Source of the DNA: Tillus elongatus
Taxonomy: Eukaryota; Arthropoda; Insecta; Coleoptera; Cleridae
Direction: 5' to 3'
Assembly: GCA_964006375.1 (NCBI GenBank)
Contig: OZ023270.1
Location: 77,291,391 to 77,355,390 of the forward strand
Length of the DNA stretch: 64,000 nucleotides
In this document: positions 1 to 11,169 of the stretch, piece after piece
Layout of the letters: every line of letters starts with the position of its first letter
How positions within the stretch are numbered: position 1 is the stretch's first letter
The notes under the pieces: generated by a model
What the model was told of the DNA's origin: nothing
The model's database searches: none
Seen by the model: the letters and a program-made list of their open reading frames with translations, nothing else
Made by a program: the position numbers and the translations under genes

Positions 1-102
1 TTAGGAACAGGAATAGCATTACAGAAAAATCACAATCATTCTAACAATCTTCACATGCCTGTTTTTGTTTTTCTAATCCTGTGGAGTCTATATATTTACA
101 CC
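1..102. other. unassigned edge sequence
   Basis: AT-rich sequence with no open frame and no recognisable repeat. It may belong to the Penelope-like tail that begins at 103, but no second copy in the window matches it. Confidence 0.3.
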
Positions 103-141
103 ACATACAGACTTGGAGACTATTCCTCTGGCTTCACTGTT
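103..141 (-). mobile_element. Penelope-like element 3' tail, detached piece
   Basis: Read on the minus strand this matches the tails of the Penelope-like copies at 7720-7850 and 38581-38773 (shared words CAGTGAAGCCAGAG and CCAAGTCTGTAT). The next part of the same tail resumes near 2135, so the LINE at 142-2134 interrupts it. Confidence 0.6.
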
Positions 142-2134
142 ATAAATAAATAAATATCGCCTTTATTAACTAAATTATGATTCGTATTACAACCCCACAA
201 CCACCATCAGGAAAGGGCGAGGTCTAGGAGAGCTATTCACACTCAACCCCATCTGTCAGTGGAAACAGGGCACATTACACGCAACTGTGTATCCCTGGCA
301 AACAAAAATAAAATTAACAAGTAAATCTGAAAAAAAATTTAATTAAAAATTGCCTAAATTTCCAAGGAGTTCCAACTAAAGGCCAAAACTTAAACTAAGA
401 ATGGAACCACCCAAAACACCCTAGCATCGATGCCCACAACACGGAAACCAACTTCTACCTATTGATTGTTGAGCAAAAACAATTTTAATTTATACTTAAA
501 TTTGTTGATATTGAACATTTTAAATTCTTGAGGTAGTCGATTATACAAAGAAATAGATTGATACATAAGGCTATGTGTATACATTGCCGTCTGATGATGT
601 GACAAAACAACATTTTCATTAAATCTAGTTGATTTAGAGTGAACGCGTTTATGAGGTGTAAACTTCTATCTGAGAGATGAAGGTGCTGCAGGGTCATTCA
701 CAATTTTATGTGTAAAAGCTCCCAAATGTAGTAGTCTTCTAGAGCTCATATTAAGATATCCATCCTCCTGTATTTTATATGTACTTGGATCATGCTTTCT
801 AACCCCAAATATTAAACGGTAGCAGCTTTTTTGTACTTTTTGCACTCTATCCTTATTCAATTGGGTTAGACAAGAACCATAAATGAAATCACAAAAGTTG
901 AAGTGTGACAAGACAAGAGACTCACATAACAACTTTCTCGCTTTCTGGTCTAGTAGGAATCTGTTACAATATAGGAGCCTCAGACTAGAGTATGCTCTCC
1001 CAAGTATGAGCTTTAGATGATCTTCAAACCTCAAATCACTATCAAAAATAATTGTTCGTGAAAGGAATTAGAACATTGTCAATATGAATCTTAAAATTTT
1101 GGATAACAAATTGTTTGCTGTTTTTATTTGCAAAACACATGAGTTGAAATTTAGTCGGATTTAACATCAAATTATGTTTTAAGGACCGAACTCGAATCGC
1201 TGCTAGATCTTCATTAATGTATTGACAAGCTTGTAAGTAGTCTTCTTTTGGAAAGTGATAATATAACTGAGTATCGTCCGCGTAGGCCTGTATTTTGCAC
1301 CGACTCACTGAACTCAGTATTTCAGAAGTATATATTATAAAAAGCAGAGGCCCCAAGATGGATCCCTAAGGTATTCCAGAGAGGACATCTGTATAGGTGG
1401 AAAAACTGTTATTAACCACAATTTGCATTTTTCTATCAGTCAAATATGATTCGACCAGCAACCTTGATGACTCATCAAAACCATAATATCCAAGTTTGAC
1501 ACAGAGTAATTGGTGATTTATGGTATCAAAGGCCTTAGAGTAGTCAAGTAAAACGAGCACACTAATCAGACCAGCATCATTAGCCTCCATAATGTCACTA
1601 GTGACATTAGCCAAAGCAGTGCTCACATCGTATCCCCTCCTGAAGCCACATTGTACATCGGGAAGCAAATTCTTGTCATTAAAATAACCAACTATTTGAT
1701 TATACATAATTTTTTCAAAAATTTTAGACAAAATTGGCAAAATACGAATGATTCTGAGGTCCGAGAATTCTTTAGGGTCATTTTGCTTAGGCAGTGGCAT
1801 TCCATTAGCAATCTTCCACAACAGAAGAAAGTACTTTCTTTCTATACAAGAGTTTATAATGTGGACAATAAATTTATTGATAAAAGGACTGCAATACCTA
1901 AGCATAGCGCAAGAAATGTTATCAGCCCCAGTAGCGTTAGTTTTAATACTGTTATGTATCCTATCAACCTCTTCTTCACTAGTAAGTGTAAACACATATG
2001 AGTTTGCTTCACGAATATTATTTTGACTATCAAGTTGTCACAATTATTGTTCAGATTTTCAAAAAAAGGGCAAAATAATCAGTTATTTATTGTGAGTCAG
2101 AAAGGTGAGATGGCAATCGCTCAGAAGGAGGGTC
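142..2134 (-). mobile_element. non-LTR retrotransposon, family B (5'-truncated)
   Basis: Minus-strand LINE of the Jockey/CR1 type without RNase H. The 3' end is marked by an ATTTATTTATTTATAA tail (plus-strand 142-158). A 3' UTR of about 300 bases follows the end of the broken ORF2, and the reverse transcriptase domain runs up to about 2000. The 5' end is truncated near 2134, before any endonuclease domain. On both sides the sequence continues as one Penelope-like tail, so this copy inserted into that older element. No clean target duplication is visible. Confidence 0.75.
465..2000 (-). pseudogene. family B ORF2, reverse transcriptase, broken
   Basis: Remains of a reverse transcriptase polyprotein. 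From the N-terminal side (high coordinates) I see the GADNISCAMLRYC block, CGFRRGYDVSTAL, DYSKAFDTINHQLL, then SGIP-stop-GS, where the glutamine codon of the usual PQGS motif is a TAG stop at 1363-1365. The catalytic box AYADDTQLYY follows near 1270, and then thumb and C-terminal segments (RVQKVQKSCYRLIF near 830). At least one further frameshift near 670 moves the C-terminus into another frame. No endonuclease domain is present because of 5' truncation. The catalytic aspartates are intact, but the nonsense and frameshift changes make the copy inactive. Clade placement (Jockey versus CR1) is not possible by eye. Confidence 0.8.
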
Positions 2135-3180
2135 ATGAACGTTTTGTTTCTGTAAATGAAGGACATAGCCAGCATGTAAGCTAACTGAGCGAGTGGCCCT
2201 TCTGAATTCCAGATGTTCTAGAATGTTCTTCAACATTTCTGTAACCGGCTGCTCGACAGTATCCTCAGACAGAAAACAATTGAATTATTACGAATCATGA
2301 CAACCACAAATAAGGATCTGTTGCTATGTTATAATGTTTTGATAAAAAATTCTTTAAAAATGAAAATAAAATTAAACAAAAATGACGGATGATGCATTCA
2401 AAATGTCTACGTGATGTATGGCAATATTTAACATAAAGATCTAATCTAATCTATAACAGTAATAACTATAATAACAATTACAACAATAAAGTAACTAAAC
2501 ATTAATAGTAATAAAGCAGACTCTATACAATGAAAAAATAATTAGATTTATTTTCTTTTACTTATTTAATTAGAAAGAATAATATCCAAGAAAGCGGAAT
2601 CCATTAAATCAGTTTGCTCAATTGAAACAAGGTAGGTTTTGTTGTGTATGCGCTTTTTTACTTCTAAAGCTTCAAAAAAGTCCAGTTTATGCTTGTCATT
2701 ACAAAAAGGTAGTGGTTTTATGCGGTGATTTTCTGTGGGTCTAAGTTGCGTATTAATAATATGTTTTACAAAAGTAGATCTGTCAGCGTGGTTATTTCCA
2801 AATGCAGACATATGTTCTTTGTATCGGGTGTTAAAATTTTTAAGTTTGACCTATGTAGATTGCGTTACAATATGTACAAGCTAATTCATGAACTTCAGCT
2901 TTTGTCAAGAAACAAGATTTTTCTTTCATGGTAAATAACAAAACACTCATTGTGTTGTGAGATTTAAAAGCTACCTTTGTATTTGTACAGGTAATTTAAA
3001 AAAAATTGAAATGTTTTCTAAAATGGTTCCAAAATAAGTTATCGAGATACACCTGTTGTCTTTTTTGTCTCTAATATTTGGGTAAATTGAATTAATCGCT
3101 AATTTGTATTCTTTCCTCCATATCATTTTATATATTATTTTAATAGCGTAGCCATTATTAAATAATCCATTATCATCATT
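2135..3180 (-). mobile_element. Penelope-like element, copy 1 (5'-truncated)
   Basis: Minus-strand copy sharing a long stretch with the plus-strand copy at 5810-6890: the end of the ORF, the AT-rich 3' UTR, and the tail with GAAACCGGTTACAGAAATG-type sequence (here mutated) and a GTTAGCTTACATGCTGGCT word. It lies head-to-head with copy 2. The 5' part with the reverse transcriptase is missing. The last part of its tail is displaced to 103-141 by a LINE insertion. Confidence 0.7.
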
Positions 3181-3183
3181 CAC
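2566..3183 (-). pseudogene. Penelope-like ORF C-terminus with GIY-YIG endonuclease, broken
   Basis: Penelope-like elements encode a reverse transcriptase followed by a GIY-YIG endonuclease. What remains here is the linker (INSIYPNIRDKKDNR, then CISITYFGTI) and, in shifted frames, the endonuclease: a KSCFLTKAEVHELACTYC segment, CNAIYIGQTSRK and RHKEHMSAFGNN, ending in FFEALEVKKR and a stop at 2566. The tyrosine of the YIG half is kept in IYIGQT, and the arginine expected on the next helix is visible. Premature stops and frameshifts separate the linker from the endonuclease. Homology to the copy at 5810-6441 is obvious at both DNA and protein level. Confidence 0.7.
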
Positions 3184-5725
3184 TAATTCATCTGTTGCAT
3201 TTACTGGTCACCTTCTGACAACAACTTTGTCCAGCTCTTCGACTACCTTTCTAAAAAAAAACCGACCATCTGATTTCCGAATATCCTTCCTCCGAGGTCA
3301 CTATTCTTGGTGACTTCAATGTCCATAATAAGGAATGGCTGGGATCTTCAAAAACCGATCCACAAGGAAGAGCAGCGGAGGCCTTTGCAGCCAGCAATTC
3401 TTTAGCCAATATAGTTCAGTAACCTACTTAATTTCCTCGCATTCCAACACACAGCTCAAATCCCTTGGATCTCCTTCTGACTACAAAACCTGAATGCTAT
3501 AAGACATCAGTTACGGCCCCCCTCGTGGTCGCTGCTTCCTGCGCAATGCAACCCGAGGTCACACAGTCATCACACCCACGTATCGCTTGGCACTATAACT
3601 CAGCAAATTGGGACGAAATGCAGGATTACTTTCCCTCATTTCCATTGGCGTCTGTCTGCTTCTCTCATCCTGACCCCTCTGATATATCACAAAACGTCAC
3701 CAAAATTATCGAAACTGGCATGGAATTATTTATTCCATATACAGAGAAAACCTCTTCAGCCACTCAAAACCCTGGTTCTCTAAATCCTGTACTCTTGTAC
3801 ACAATCCCAGTCAAGAAAACCGTGAAGCATTTAATGACGCAGGAAACCGCTATGTCCGCATTCTTTCTGAGGCAAAAAACTAGTTTAATAATCACATCAA
3901 AAACAAAGTCCTCTCAAGCTCCAACGGCAGCAAACCCTTCTGAACTCTTGCTAAATCTATTGGGAATAATTTCTGCAAGAGCACGTTCCCACCTCTTGTT
4001 TCAGGGGATGAAATTGTTTCTACGCTCTGGGAAGGCTGAACTTTTTGCCTCGTTCGCCGGCAATTCTACTCTCAACCCACCTCCAAATGTTCAACCACCA
4101 ACAGTCCCCAATGTCACACATAAAATGACGGATATCATATTCAAAACTAAAAAGGCACGAAAGATGCTCTCTTCTCTTAATACCAGGAAACTCTCTGGCC
4201 TTGACGAGATCCCAGCAATTATTCTCAAAAAATGCGCACCAGAACTTGCTCCTGTCCTGACTCGTCTGTTTCAGACATCTTACAATAGAGGCATATTCCC
4301 TAGTAACTGGAAAACTGATCGAGTACAGCCTGTCCTCAAGAAAGGACCCAAAGCGCTTCCTAGGAACTACAGGTCTATTTCTCTCCTTTCAGTCGTCTCT
4401 AAAGTGATGAAAAAAAATATAAACACCGAATTACTAAAATTTCTTGAAAAACAGTCTAATCCACGACAGGCAGTATGGATTCCGTCAGCGCAGATCAACT
4501 GCCGACCTCCTTTCCTTTGTCACCCATTCTTGGAACAAGTCTACGGAACTACACGGTGACTCCCGGATTGTCGCTCTAGACATATCCAAAGCATTCGACC
4601 AGGTCTGGCATGCAGCGCTGCTTAATAATCTTCCGGCCCATGGCCTACCACCAAAACTCTGTACCTGGGCAGCAAATTTCCTCGACAATAGGAGCATTTC
4701 TGTTGTCGTGGATGGTCATTCCTCTAAACTGTATCCAATTAATGCAGGAGTCGCTTAAGGTTCAGCTTAGGCCCCTACTTTGTTTCTTTTCCACATCAAT
4801 GACCTCCTCTCTAGCACATCCAACTCAGTTCGTAGTTACGTGGACGACAGCACCCTCCACTCAAATATACAATATTCTAAGCCTGTCTCTTTAGCCCAAT
4901 TAGATGAGGATCACAGACTCATGGAGGGTTCTGTCTCTGTCAATCTCCAAAAAATATTGGACTGGAGAAGTAGAAATCTTGTACAATTCCACTCCACCAA
5001 ATCTCAGTCTTGCGTTCTTTCTCATAAAAGATACACCAGCCCTAAATCCATCACAATGAACAACCAAGTTATTCAAAGTAATGAGTCCTTTTCACTTGTT
5101 TGCATTTCTGTGGATCAAAATCTCATTTGGCACCAACATGTCACATCAATTGCAGAAGCGGCTGCTCAGAAATTAGGTTTCCTCTTCCGGGCTCGCAAAT
5201 ACTTTTCACCAGCTAATCTCTATACCTTATATACTTCACAAATAAGGCCAAACCTCGAATACTGCTCCCACATCTGGGGTGCCGCTGCCGCTTCTACACT
5301 CGCTATCCTGGACTTAGACATTCAGAAGAGAGCTATACGTCTCATCGGTGACCCTACCCTCACCCAAAGGCTGCCATCCTTTACCCACCGACGTGCTGTT
5401 GGTGACCTCTCTCTCTCTTTTATAGCTATCTGCACGGGCACTGCTCAGAGGAGCTTTCTTCCATAATTCCTTCACCTGCTGCCCCCAACATATCTACCAG
5501 GGGAACAGAGCGAATGCGCCCTTTTACTGTCCAGGTCACTAGACATAGAACATCTTGTTATGCCCGCTCGTTTCTCCAGAGGACTTCCAAGTTGTGGAAT
5601 TCCTTGCCGGCACATGTTTTTCCTTCTCCTCCGAACCTCCAAACCTTCTTGTCGACACCTACGGTACGATATTATTTAGGCTGTAAGCCCTTGTGGTGTG
5701 TTGTTGAAATATAAAAAAAATGCTC
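3181..5725 (+). mobile_element. non-LTR retrotransposon, family A, copy 1 (longest)
   Basis: Plus-strand LINE lying between the two Penelope-like copies. It starts inside the endonuclease domain (word ATCTGTTGCATTTAC shared with copy 3 near 15215) and ends with the family 3' motif TGTGTTGTTGAAATA followed by an A-run at about 5715-5725. Family A has an APE endonuclease, a reverse transcriptase and no RNase H. Other copies are at 6891-7719, 14461-15869 and 41978-43272. No target duplication is seen. Confidence 0.8.
3200..5714 (+). pseudogene. family A ORF2 (endonuclease end, reverse transcriptase), broken
   Basis: Broken polyprotein spread over several frames. The endonuclease end gives EVTILGDFNVHNKEW (3295-3340) and NPLDLLLTTKPE. 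The reverse transcriptase follows from about 4130: LSGLDEIPAIILKKCAPELA, PRNYRSISLLSVVSKV, RQYGFRQRRSTADLL, DISKAFDQVWHAALLNNL. The palm carries in-frame stops in the region normally reading GVPQGSALAP (about 4750-4770). The catalytic box reads SYVDDSTLH, that is YVDD instead of the YADD usual for this group. The C-terminal part (RPNLEYCSHIWG, RLIGDPTLTQRLPS, TRHRTSCYARSF) ends near 5714. Frameshifts near 4440-4560, 4760 and 5390-5510 make it inactive. Confidence 0.8.
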
Positions 5726-5809
5726 TTTGCTTAGTTATTGAAATTTCTTTTTCAAAATTGTTTTAGGACCTAGGTATTGAAAAGGCATGATGTATCATAG
5801 AATGATAGG

Positions 5810-6890
5810 TTGACAGCTTTTGTAAAAAAGGGTGACATGAATCGTATGGTATGGTTGTGTCAGTGTAAGTTGGTTTCCTATATAATAATAGGTAAAATGA
5901 TAGAGAGAAAACAACACAAATTAATGATTAATTCAATTTATCCAATTATTAGAGACAAAAAAGACAACAGGTATGTTTTGATAACTTATTTTTGAACCAA
6001 TTCAAAAATTTTAAATACTTGTACAAATACATAGGTAGCTTAACAAATCATGCAACACGGCACGCGATTTGTTATTTAACATGAAAGAAAAATCTTGTTT
6101 CTTGACAAAAGCTGGAGTTTATAAATTAACTTGTACATTGTAACGCAATCCACATAGGTCAAACTTCTAGAAAATCTAACATCCGACATAAAGAACATAT
6201 GTCTGCATTTAGAAATAACCACACTGACAAATCTACATTTGCCAAACATGTTATTGATACCCGACATGGACCCACAGTAAACAGCCGCATAAAACCACTA
6301 CATTTTAGTAATGGTAAGCGTAAACTAGACTTTTTTGAAGCTTTAGAAGTAAAAAAACACACACACGACAATAGCTACCTTGTTTTAAATGAGCAAACTG
6401 ATTTAATATATTTCACTTTCTTGGCTATTCTTTCTAATTAAATAAGTCCAACAAAATAAATGTAACCATTTTTTCAAGAAAGTTGTAATAAGGTAATGAA
6501 TTGATGTGTCCATATTTTCATTGTATAGACTCTGCTTTATTACTGTTATTGTTTAGTTATTTTATTGTTGTAATTGTTATTATAGTTATTACTGTTATAC
6601 GTTAGTTTTATCTTTATGTTAAATATTGACATACATCACGTCAACATTTTGAAGGCGTCATGTGTCGTTTTGGTTTCATTTTATTTTCATTTTTAAAGAA
6701 TTTTTTGATCAAAACATCATAACATAGCAACAGATCTTTATTTGTAGTTGTCATGATTTCATATTAATTCAATTTTTATCTGTCTGAAGATGCTGTCAGG
6801 CAGCGAAACCGGTTACAGAAATGTTGAAGAACATCTTAGAACATCTAGAATCCAGAAGGGCCATTTGCTCCAGTTAGCTTACACGCTCTT
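5810..6890 (+). mobile_element. Penelope-like element, copy 2 (5'-truncated)
   Basis: Plus-strand partner of copy 1, lacking the reverse transcriptase end. It contains the ORF remnant (5840-6441), an AT-rich 3' UTR and the tail word GAAACCGGTTACAGAAATG at about 6805-6825. It is cut at about 6890 by family-A copy 2 and continues at 7720. The 84 bases between the LINE end at 5725 and this point carry no recognisable sequence. Confidence 0.7.
5840..6441 (+). pseudogene. Penelope-like GIY-YIG endonuclease region, broken
   Basis: The linker INSIYPIIRDKKDNR is readable at about 5930-5980. A frameshift is followed by KSCFLTKAGVYKLTCT, another shift, then CNAIHIGQTSRKSNIRHKEH and an open tail FFEALEVKKHTH to the stop at 6441. 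GVYKL and HIGQT correspond to the two halves of the GIY-YIG motif, with histidine in place of the second tyrosine in this copy. The GIY-YIG domain of Penelope-like elements is the nuclease that nicks the target. The substitution and frameshifts indicate a dead copy. Confidence 0.7.
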
Positions 6891-7719
6891 TTTTATTTAT
6901 TTCAACAACACACCACGAGGGCTTATAGCCTAAATACTATCGTACCATGGGTGTCGACAAGGAGGAAAGAGGCAACTTGTTAATTCTGGATTTGAAGGTT
7001 TGGAGGTTCGGAGGAGAAGGACAAACATGTGCCGCCAAGAAATTCCACAACTTGGCTCTGGACAAAAGAGCGGGCATAACAAGATGTTCTGTCTGGTAAC
7101 CTGGACAGTAAAAGGGTTCATTCGCTCTGTTCCCCTGGTAGATCTGTTGGGAGCAGCAGGTAGAGGAACTATGGAAGAAAGCTCCTCTGAGCAGTGCCCG
7201 TGCAGATATCTATAAAAGAGAGAGAGGTCGCCAACGGTACGTCAGTGGGCAATGGATGGCAGCCTTTGGGTGAGGGTAGGGTCACCAATGAGACGTATAG
7301 CTCTCTTCTGAATGGAGTCCAGGATAGCAAGTGTAGAAGCGGCAGCAACACCCCAGATGTGGGAGCAGTATTCGAGATTTGGCCTTATTTGCGAAGTATA
7401 TAAGGTATAGAGATTAGCTGGTGAACAGTATTTGCGAGCCCAGAAGAGGAAACCTAATTTCTTAGCGGCCGCTTCTGCAATTGATGTGACATGTTGGTGC
7501 CAATTGAGATTTCGATCCACAGAAATGCCAACAAGTGAAAAGGACTCATTACTTTGAATAACTTGGTTGTTCATTGTGATGGGTTTAGGGCTGGTGTATC
7601 TTTTATGAGAAATAACGCAAGACTTAGATTTGGTGGGGTTGAATTGTACAAGTTTTCTACTTCCACAGTCTAATATTTTTTGAAGATCCACGGAGATAGA
7701 ACCCTCCATGAGTCTGCGC
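6891..7719 (-). mobile_element. family A LINE, copy 2 (3' third only)
   Basis: Minus-strand copy starting (3' end) with the T-rich run and ATTTCAACAACACACCACGAGG at 6897 and 5'-truncated at about 7719, where identity to copy 4 stops after CCTCCATGAGTCTGCG. It holds only the C-terminal end of ORF2 (LMEGSISVDLQKILD near 7700, then NLNWHQHVTSIAEAAAKKLG, RLIGDPTLTQRLPS), with frameshifts near 7300 and 7150. It splits the tail of Penelope-like copy 2. Confidence 0.8.
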
Positions 7720-7850
7720 AGCTCTGGCTTCGCCCTTCATTTACAGAAACTTAACCCAACAGTGAAGCCAGAGAATTAGTCTCCAAGTCTGTATATAGTA
7801 TGGACCAGTTTCACCAACTAAGGGCAATAACAATCAATTATATTTGCACC
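7720..7850 (+). mobile_element. Penelope-like copy 2, distal tail
   Basis: This continues the tail interrupted at 6890: CTTCATTTACAGAAAC, CAGTGAAGCCAGAG, CCAAGTCTGTATATAGTATG and GGACCAGTTTCACCA, the last shared with 38735-38760. It ends about 60 bases before the splice acceptor of the first host exon seen in the window. Confidence 0.65.
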
Positions 7851-7910
7851 TTGGGTTTTCTCTTTTAACTCATCTTTACTTTAAATAACAAAACGTTAAA
7901 TTATTTTCAG

Positions 7911-8105
7911 ATGATTCTCTCATCATGCAGCATATATTTTGAAGAAATACTTCAAGGTATCACCCCTTATCAGCATCCTGTGTTATTTATGAAGGACATA
8001 CCCTTCTGGATCCTGAAGTCCCTTTGCGATTTCATGTATTGTGGAGAGGTACACATTTTCCAGGACAAACTAAACCAATTATTGAGTGTTGCTGAAACTT
8101 TAAAA
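7911..8105 (+). CDS. BTB/POZ-domain protein, exon carrying the second half of the BTB fold
   Basis: This is an internal coding exon of 65 codons bounded by TTATTTTCAG before and GTAAGT after, with both boundaries on codon edges. The frame reads MILSSCSIYFEEILQG, HPVLFMKDIPFWILKSL, CDFMYCGEVHIFQDKL and LLSVAETLK, the typical second half of the BTB domain of arthropod BTB transcription factors. In that family HK precedes M(V/I)LS and the helix ends AESLQ(I)KGL. The leading ATG is therefore not a start codon; the first BTB exon with the true start must lie upstream. BTB domains dimerise and bring chromatin or ubiquitin-ligase partners. In-phase exons follow at 8187, 14029, 18681 and 25815. Which orthologue this is cannot be told from these parts. 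Confidence 0.85.
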
Positions 8106-8186
8106 GTAAGTTAAATTGTTTCTTAAAATGCTTACTGTGGAATAGTTATTATCTATATCAATAATATATTTGTATAAATTTTATAG

Positions 8187-8585
8187 ATAAAAGGATTAGC
8201 CGGAAAGTCGTGTATAGATGAACATGAAAAAGAGAAAATTGTTGAAGAAAAACCCCTTGAAAGTCATCCTGCTATTGAAACTAACTTTGTTGAAAATCCA
8301 TTTAAACCATCCACTGAAAATTCATACAAACCAGAAACATCACACAGATCCAAAAGGTACAAGGCAGATAAAGAAATTAGAGACAAAGAAAGAGAAAAAG
8401 CAAAAGTAATTAGCATCAGTCAAGAGGAGATTGATCCGCTAGATCTTCTGGAACCAGTGTATGAGGAGGTGGAAGAAAAGAAACTCTCATCTGTTAGTTC
8501 CAAAATCAAGGAGCCGAAAAATTCTCCAGTGAAGAAAAGCGTGCCAAAAAAAGTTAAGAAAAGGAAGTATGCCGATCATGATCCA
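8187..8585 (+). CDS. BTB/POZ-domain protein, exon with end of BTB and basic linker
   Basis: An exon of 133 codons between acceptor TTTTATAG and donor GTAAGT, phase 0 on both sides. It opens with IKGLAGKSC, the usual end of the BTB helix in this family, so joining to the previous exon gives AETLK-IKGLAG exactly as expected. The rest is low-complexity and charged: KPLESHPAIETNF, SHRSKRYKADKEIRDKEREK, EEIDPLDLLEPVYEE, and a lysine-rich end (KKSVPKKVKKRKYADHDP) that resembles a nuclear localisation signal. The 81-base intron before it is the only short one in the gene. The following intron (8586-14028) contains LINE, gypsy and telomere-like repeats. Confidence 0.85.
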
Positions 8586-9236
8586 GTAAGTACAAAAAAG
8601 AATTACATGGCATTGGGTTTTGCATGGTGTTTAAATAGGTAATGGAAAATAGCAGAAAAAATAATGTTAAGACTGATTTCTAGTTAGCGGGATGTATATC
8701 TTGTTTTCTTTCTATTGAGTGAATATACTGGCTTTCTTAAATTTGCTTTCAGCTTGACTTATTTATCAAGATAGGCTATTGCCATTTCGCAAACTACCGA
8801 AAAAACTATGGTAAAAGCAATGCTTCCTAGACAGCTGACTTTAATGTTATTTATCTAATGAAATTTTATAATGTACAATGCAAGAAAGCATTAACTTGTA
8901 TAATGTCCTAAGTACAATTTGGGGATCATTGAAATGTAACCTTGAACTGGAAGGAAACCGGCTGTGTTTCCAATATCGATTTTCTGAGGCACAAGTGAGA
9001 TCGACAATAATAGCGGTGGTTATCTCTGTCATGCACACATCCAGAGATAAGGCTCATTTGAAATATTTGTATAATTTTCTAATTTTTCTACGTGGTTTTG
9101 GTTCATCGGCAGATTAAAATTTTTGCTAATGCTAACAAGAGTTTTAAAATAACTTAATTTGTAATGAGCTGTGAGTACAAAGGGGTTGTGTTAAACTATA
9201 ATTGTGATGAAGCATTGTAATATAACAAGATTATGC
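8586..9236 (+). other. host intron, no recognisable content
   Basis: Start of the 5.4-kb intron between the basic-linker exon and the zinc-module exon. No transposon or conserved protein segment was recognised here; the small open frames on both strands have no domain signal. Confidence 0.6.
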
Positions 9237-10853
9237 ATATTTTTACAATTGAGGAAATCGAGGATAAAATTGACTCACTAGATGGCAAAAAACGAGCTGG
9301 TTTGGATGGTATTCCTTCTCCATTTTTGAAAAATTGTTGACACTCTTTGAACAGCCCTTTGTGTAGTATCTTTCAAAGGTTTTTCAATGCCGGTTTTTGC
9401 CCCTCACTCCGGAAGTTGTCTACTCCGATCCCCATTCACAAATCAGGTGATAAGACACAAGTTGTCAATTTTAGAGGTGTTTCAATTGAACCTGTAATAC
9501 CAAAACCATTTGAATCTATCATTGTGGATGAGATTTCCAATACCTTGAAACACAGTATTGTTGGTGAGCAGCATGGTTTCTGTAGTGGAAGGTCAACGAT
9601 CACTAATCTCGCCATTTTTCAATCTTATGTGACGGATGCATTGGAGGCTGGTAAACAAGTTGATGTTATATCCACTGATGTATCAAAGGCTTTTGACAGT
9701 GTGTGTCATACCCTTCTTCTGCAAAAATTGTTTGCAATGGGCATCTGTGATTGTTACCTTTCGTGGATTCGATCTTACCTGTCTGACAGAAAGCGATTTG
9801 TTAGCATTGGTGGTGCTCTATCAGATGAGGTCCTCGTCTTGTCTGGGGTACCACAGGGATCACATATAGGTCCCGTTCTCTTCAATCTTTTTATTAATGA
9901 TGTTGTGAGTTGTTTTGAGTCATCGTTGTGTTTATTGTATGCAGATGACTTGAATTTTTTTTCTGAAGTTGTCCATGGTGTCAACACTTTGCAACATGAT
10001 CTCAACAACTTGACTCGCTGGTGCAGTTCAAACTTTTTGTCGCTTAATGTGGGTAAATGTAAGGTTGTGAGCGATTTTAGGGGTCAGAATCGGATTGTTC
10101 ATAGCTATACCATTTATAACACGGTGTTGGACGTTGTCACTTCAGTTGCAGATCTTGGTGTAATTTTCAAAAATGATTTGTCATTTAATCTGCATATTGA
10201 TGCTGTGGTTGTGAAATGTGGCAGACTTTTGGGGTTTGTTAAGAGACACACTAAACATATGACTGACACAAGGACAATCACTAATTTGTATACATCCTTG
10301 GTTCGAAGTAATATTGAGTATTGTTGTGTTGTATGGTTTCCATCCTATGCTTGCCATATTAATCGTATTGAAAGGGTACAAAACAAATTTGTTAAGTACC
10401 TTCTTTATAAGCATCACTTTCCTTGCCAAGATATTGGGTATGATGTCAGATTGCTTCTTTGTGGTATGGTCAGTCTCAAAGCGTGACATGAGTATCTTTC
10501 ATTGATGTTTATATATAAGTTAATTAATGGTCTCATTGACTGTAATGATCTGCTCGAGTAGGCCCTTTTCCATGTTCCACCACACTCAACTCACCAACAG
10601 CAACTTTTTTTTTTGAGCAAACACACAGGACCAACTATGGATGTAACAGTTTTATGGACAGATTCTTGCATAATTATAGTGCTAATTTTTCTAATTGTGA
10701 TATCTTTTATATTGCTATGTCTAGGATGAAAACTATCTTAAGACAGTGATTTTGTTACTTGAATTATTTTTTATTTTTATTTTTTGGTTTTATTTTTAAG
10801 CACCATTTGGAATTGTTTAATTCTGTGGGTGTAAATTTAAATAAATAAATAAT
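9237..10853 (+). mobile_element. non-LTR retrotransposon, family C (5'-truncated)
   Basis: Plus-strand LINE inside a host intron. It begins in the reverse transcriptase domain (FTIEEIEDKIDSLDGKKRAG at about 9240) and ends with an AAATAAATAAATAA tail at 10840-10853. There is no RNase H. About 370 bases of 3' UTR follow the ORF. Confidence 0.8.
9240..10486 (+). pseudogene. family C ORF2, reverse transcriptase, nearly open
   Basis: Apart from one TGA near 9338, the frame from 9240 to 10486 is open. Motifs in order: GLDGIPSPFLKNC, GEQHGFCSGRSTITNLAIF, STDVSKAFDSVCHTLLLQKL, SYLSDRKRFVSIGGA, SGVPQGSHIGPVLFNLFIND, the catalytic box LYADDLNFF, the C-terminal block LNVGKCKV, DLGVIFKNDLSFNLHIDA, and SLVRSNIEYCCVVWFPSY. 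All three catalytic aspartates expected for the palm are present (ALDIS-type TDVSKAFD and YADD). The frame stops at 10486, a little short of the usual C-terminus. The 5' third with the endonuclease is absent. It is the best preserved reverse transcriptase in the window, though incomplete. Confidence 0.8.
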
Positions 10854-11169
10854 ATTTGAATGTGATCAATGATACAATTTTTTCTCTTCTGTGTATGGAT
10901 GTAGTAATGAATCCAATCCACAAAAGCCAATTTCTTTTTTAGTAAGTAAAAGACATTTAATGGTAGTTATTCAGATAAGCGGCATATGTGATTTGTGAAA
11001 AATATTGTGCAAAACACGCTTAAAAGCACCCCTGTATGCATATGCAACAAGAGAAGTGTTGTGGAATCAACGCCTCCAAAAGTTACGGTGTGAATAGGCG
11101 GGGGAGGAAATACAAAGGTAAACTCGACGAAAACAGCTTAGTTGAACCTCTAAAAGCAGCCTTCTTCAC
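10854..11169. other. intron sequence, nothing recognised
   Basis: No open frame with a domain signal. Part of it may be further gypsy gag sequence that has decayed beyond recognition. Confidence 0.4.

Noticed and set aside
7911..7913. ATG as the start of the BTB gene
   Set aside because: It follows a splice acceptor and falls in the middle of the BTB fold, so it is an internal methionine.
8847..9117. Overlapping open frames on both strands in the first large intron
   Set aside because: Short, no homology signal and no matching splice phases with the host exons.
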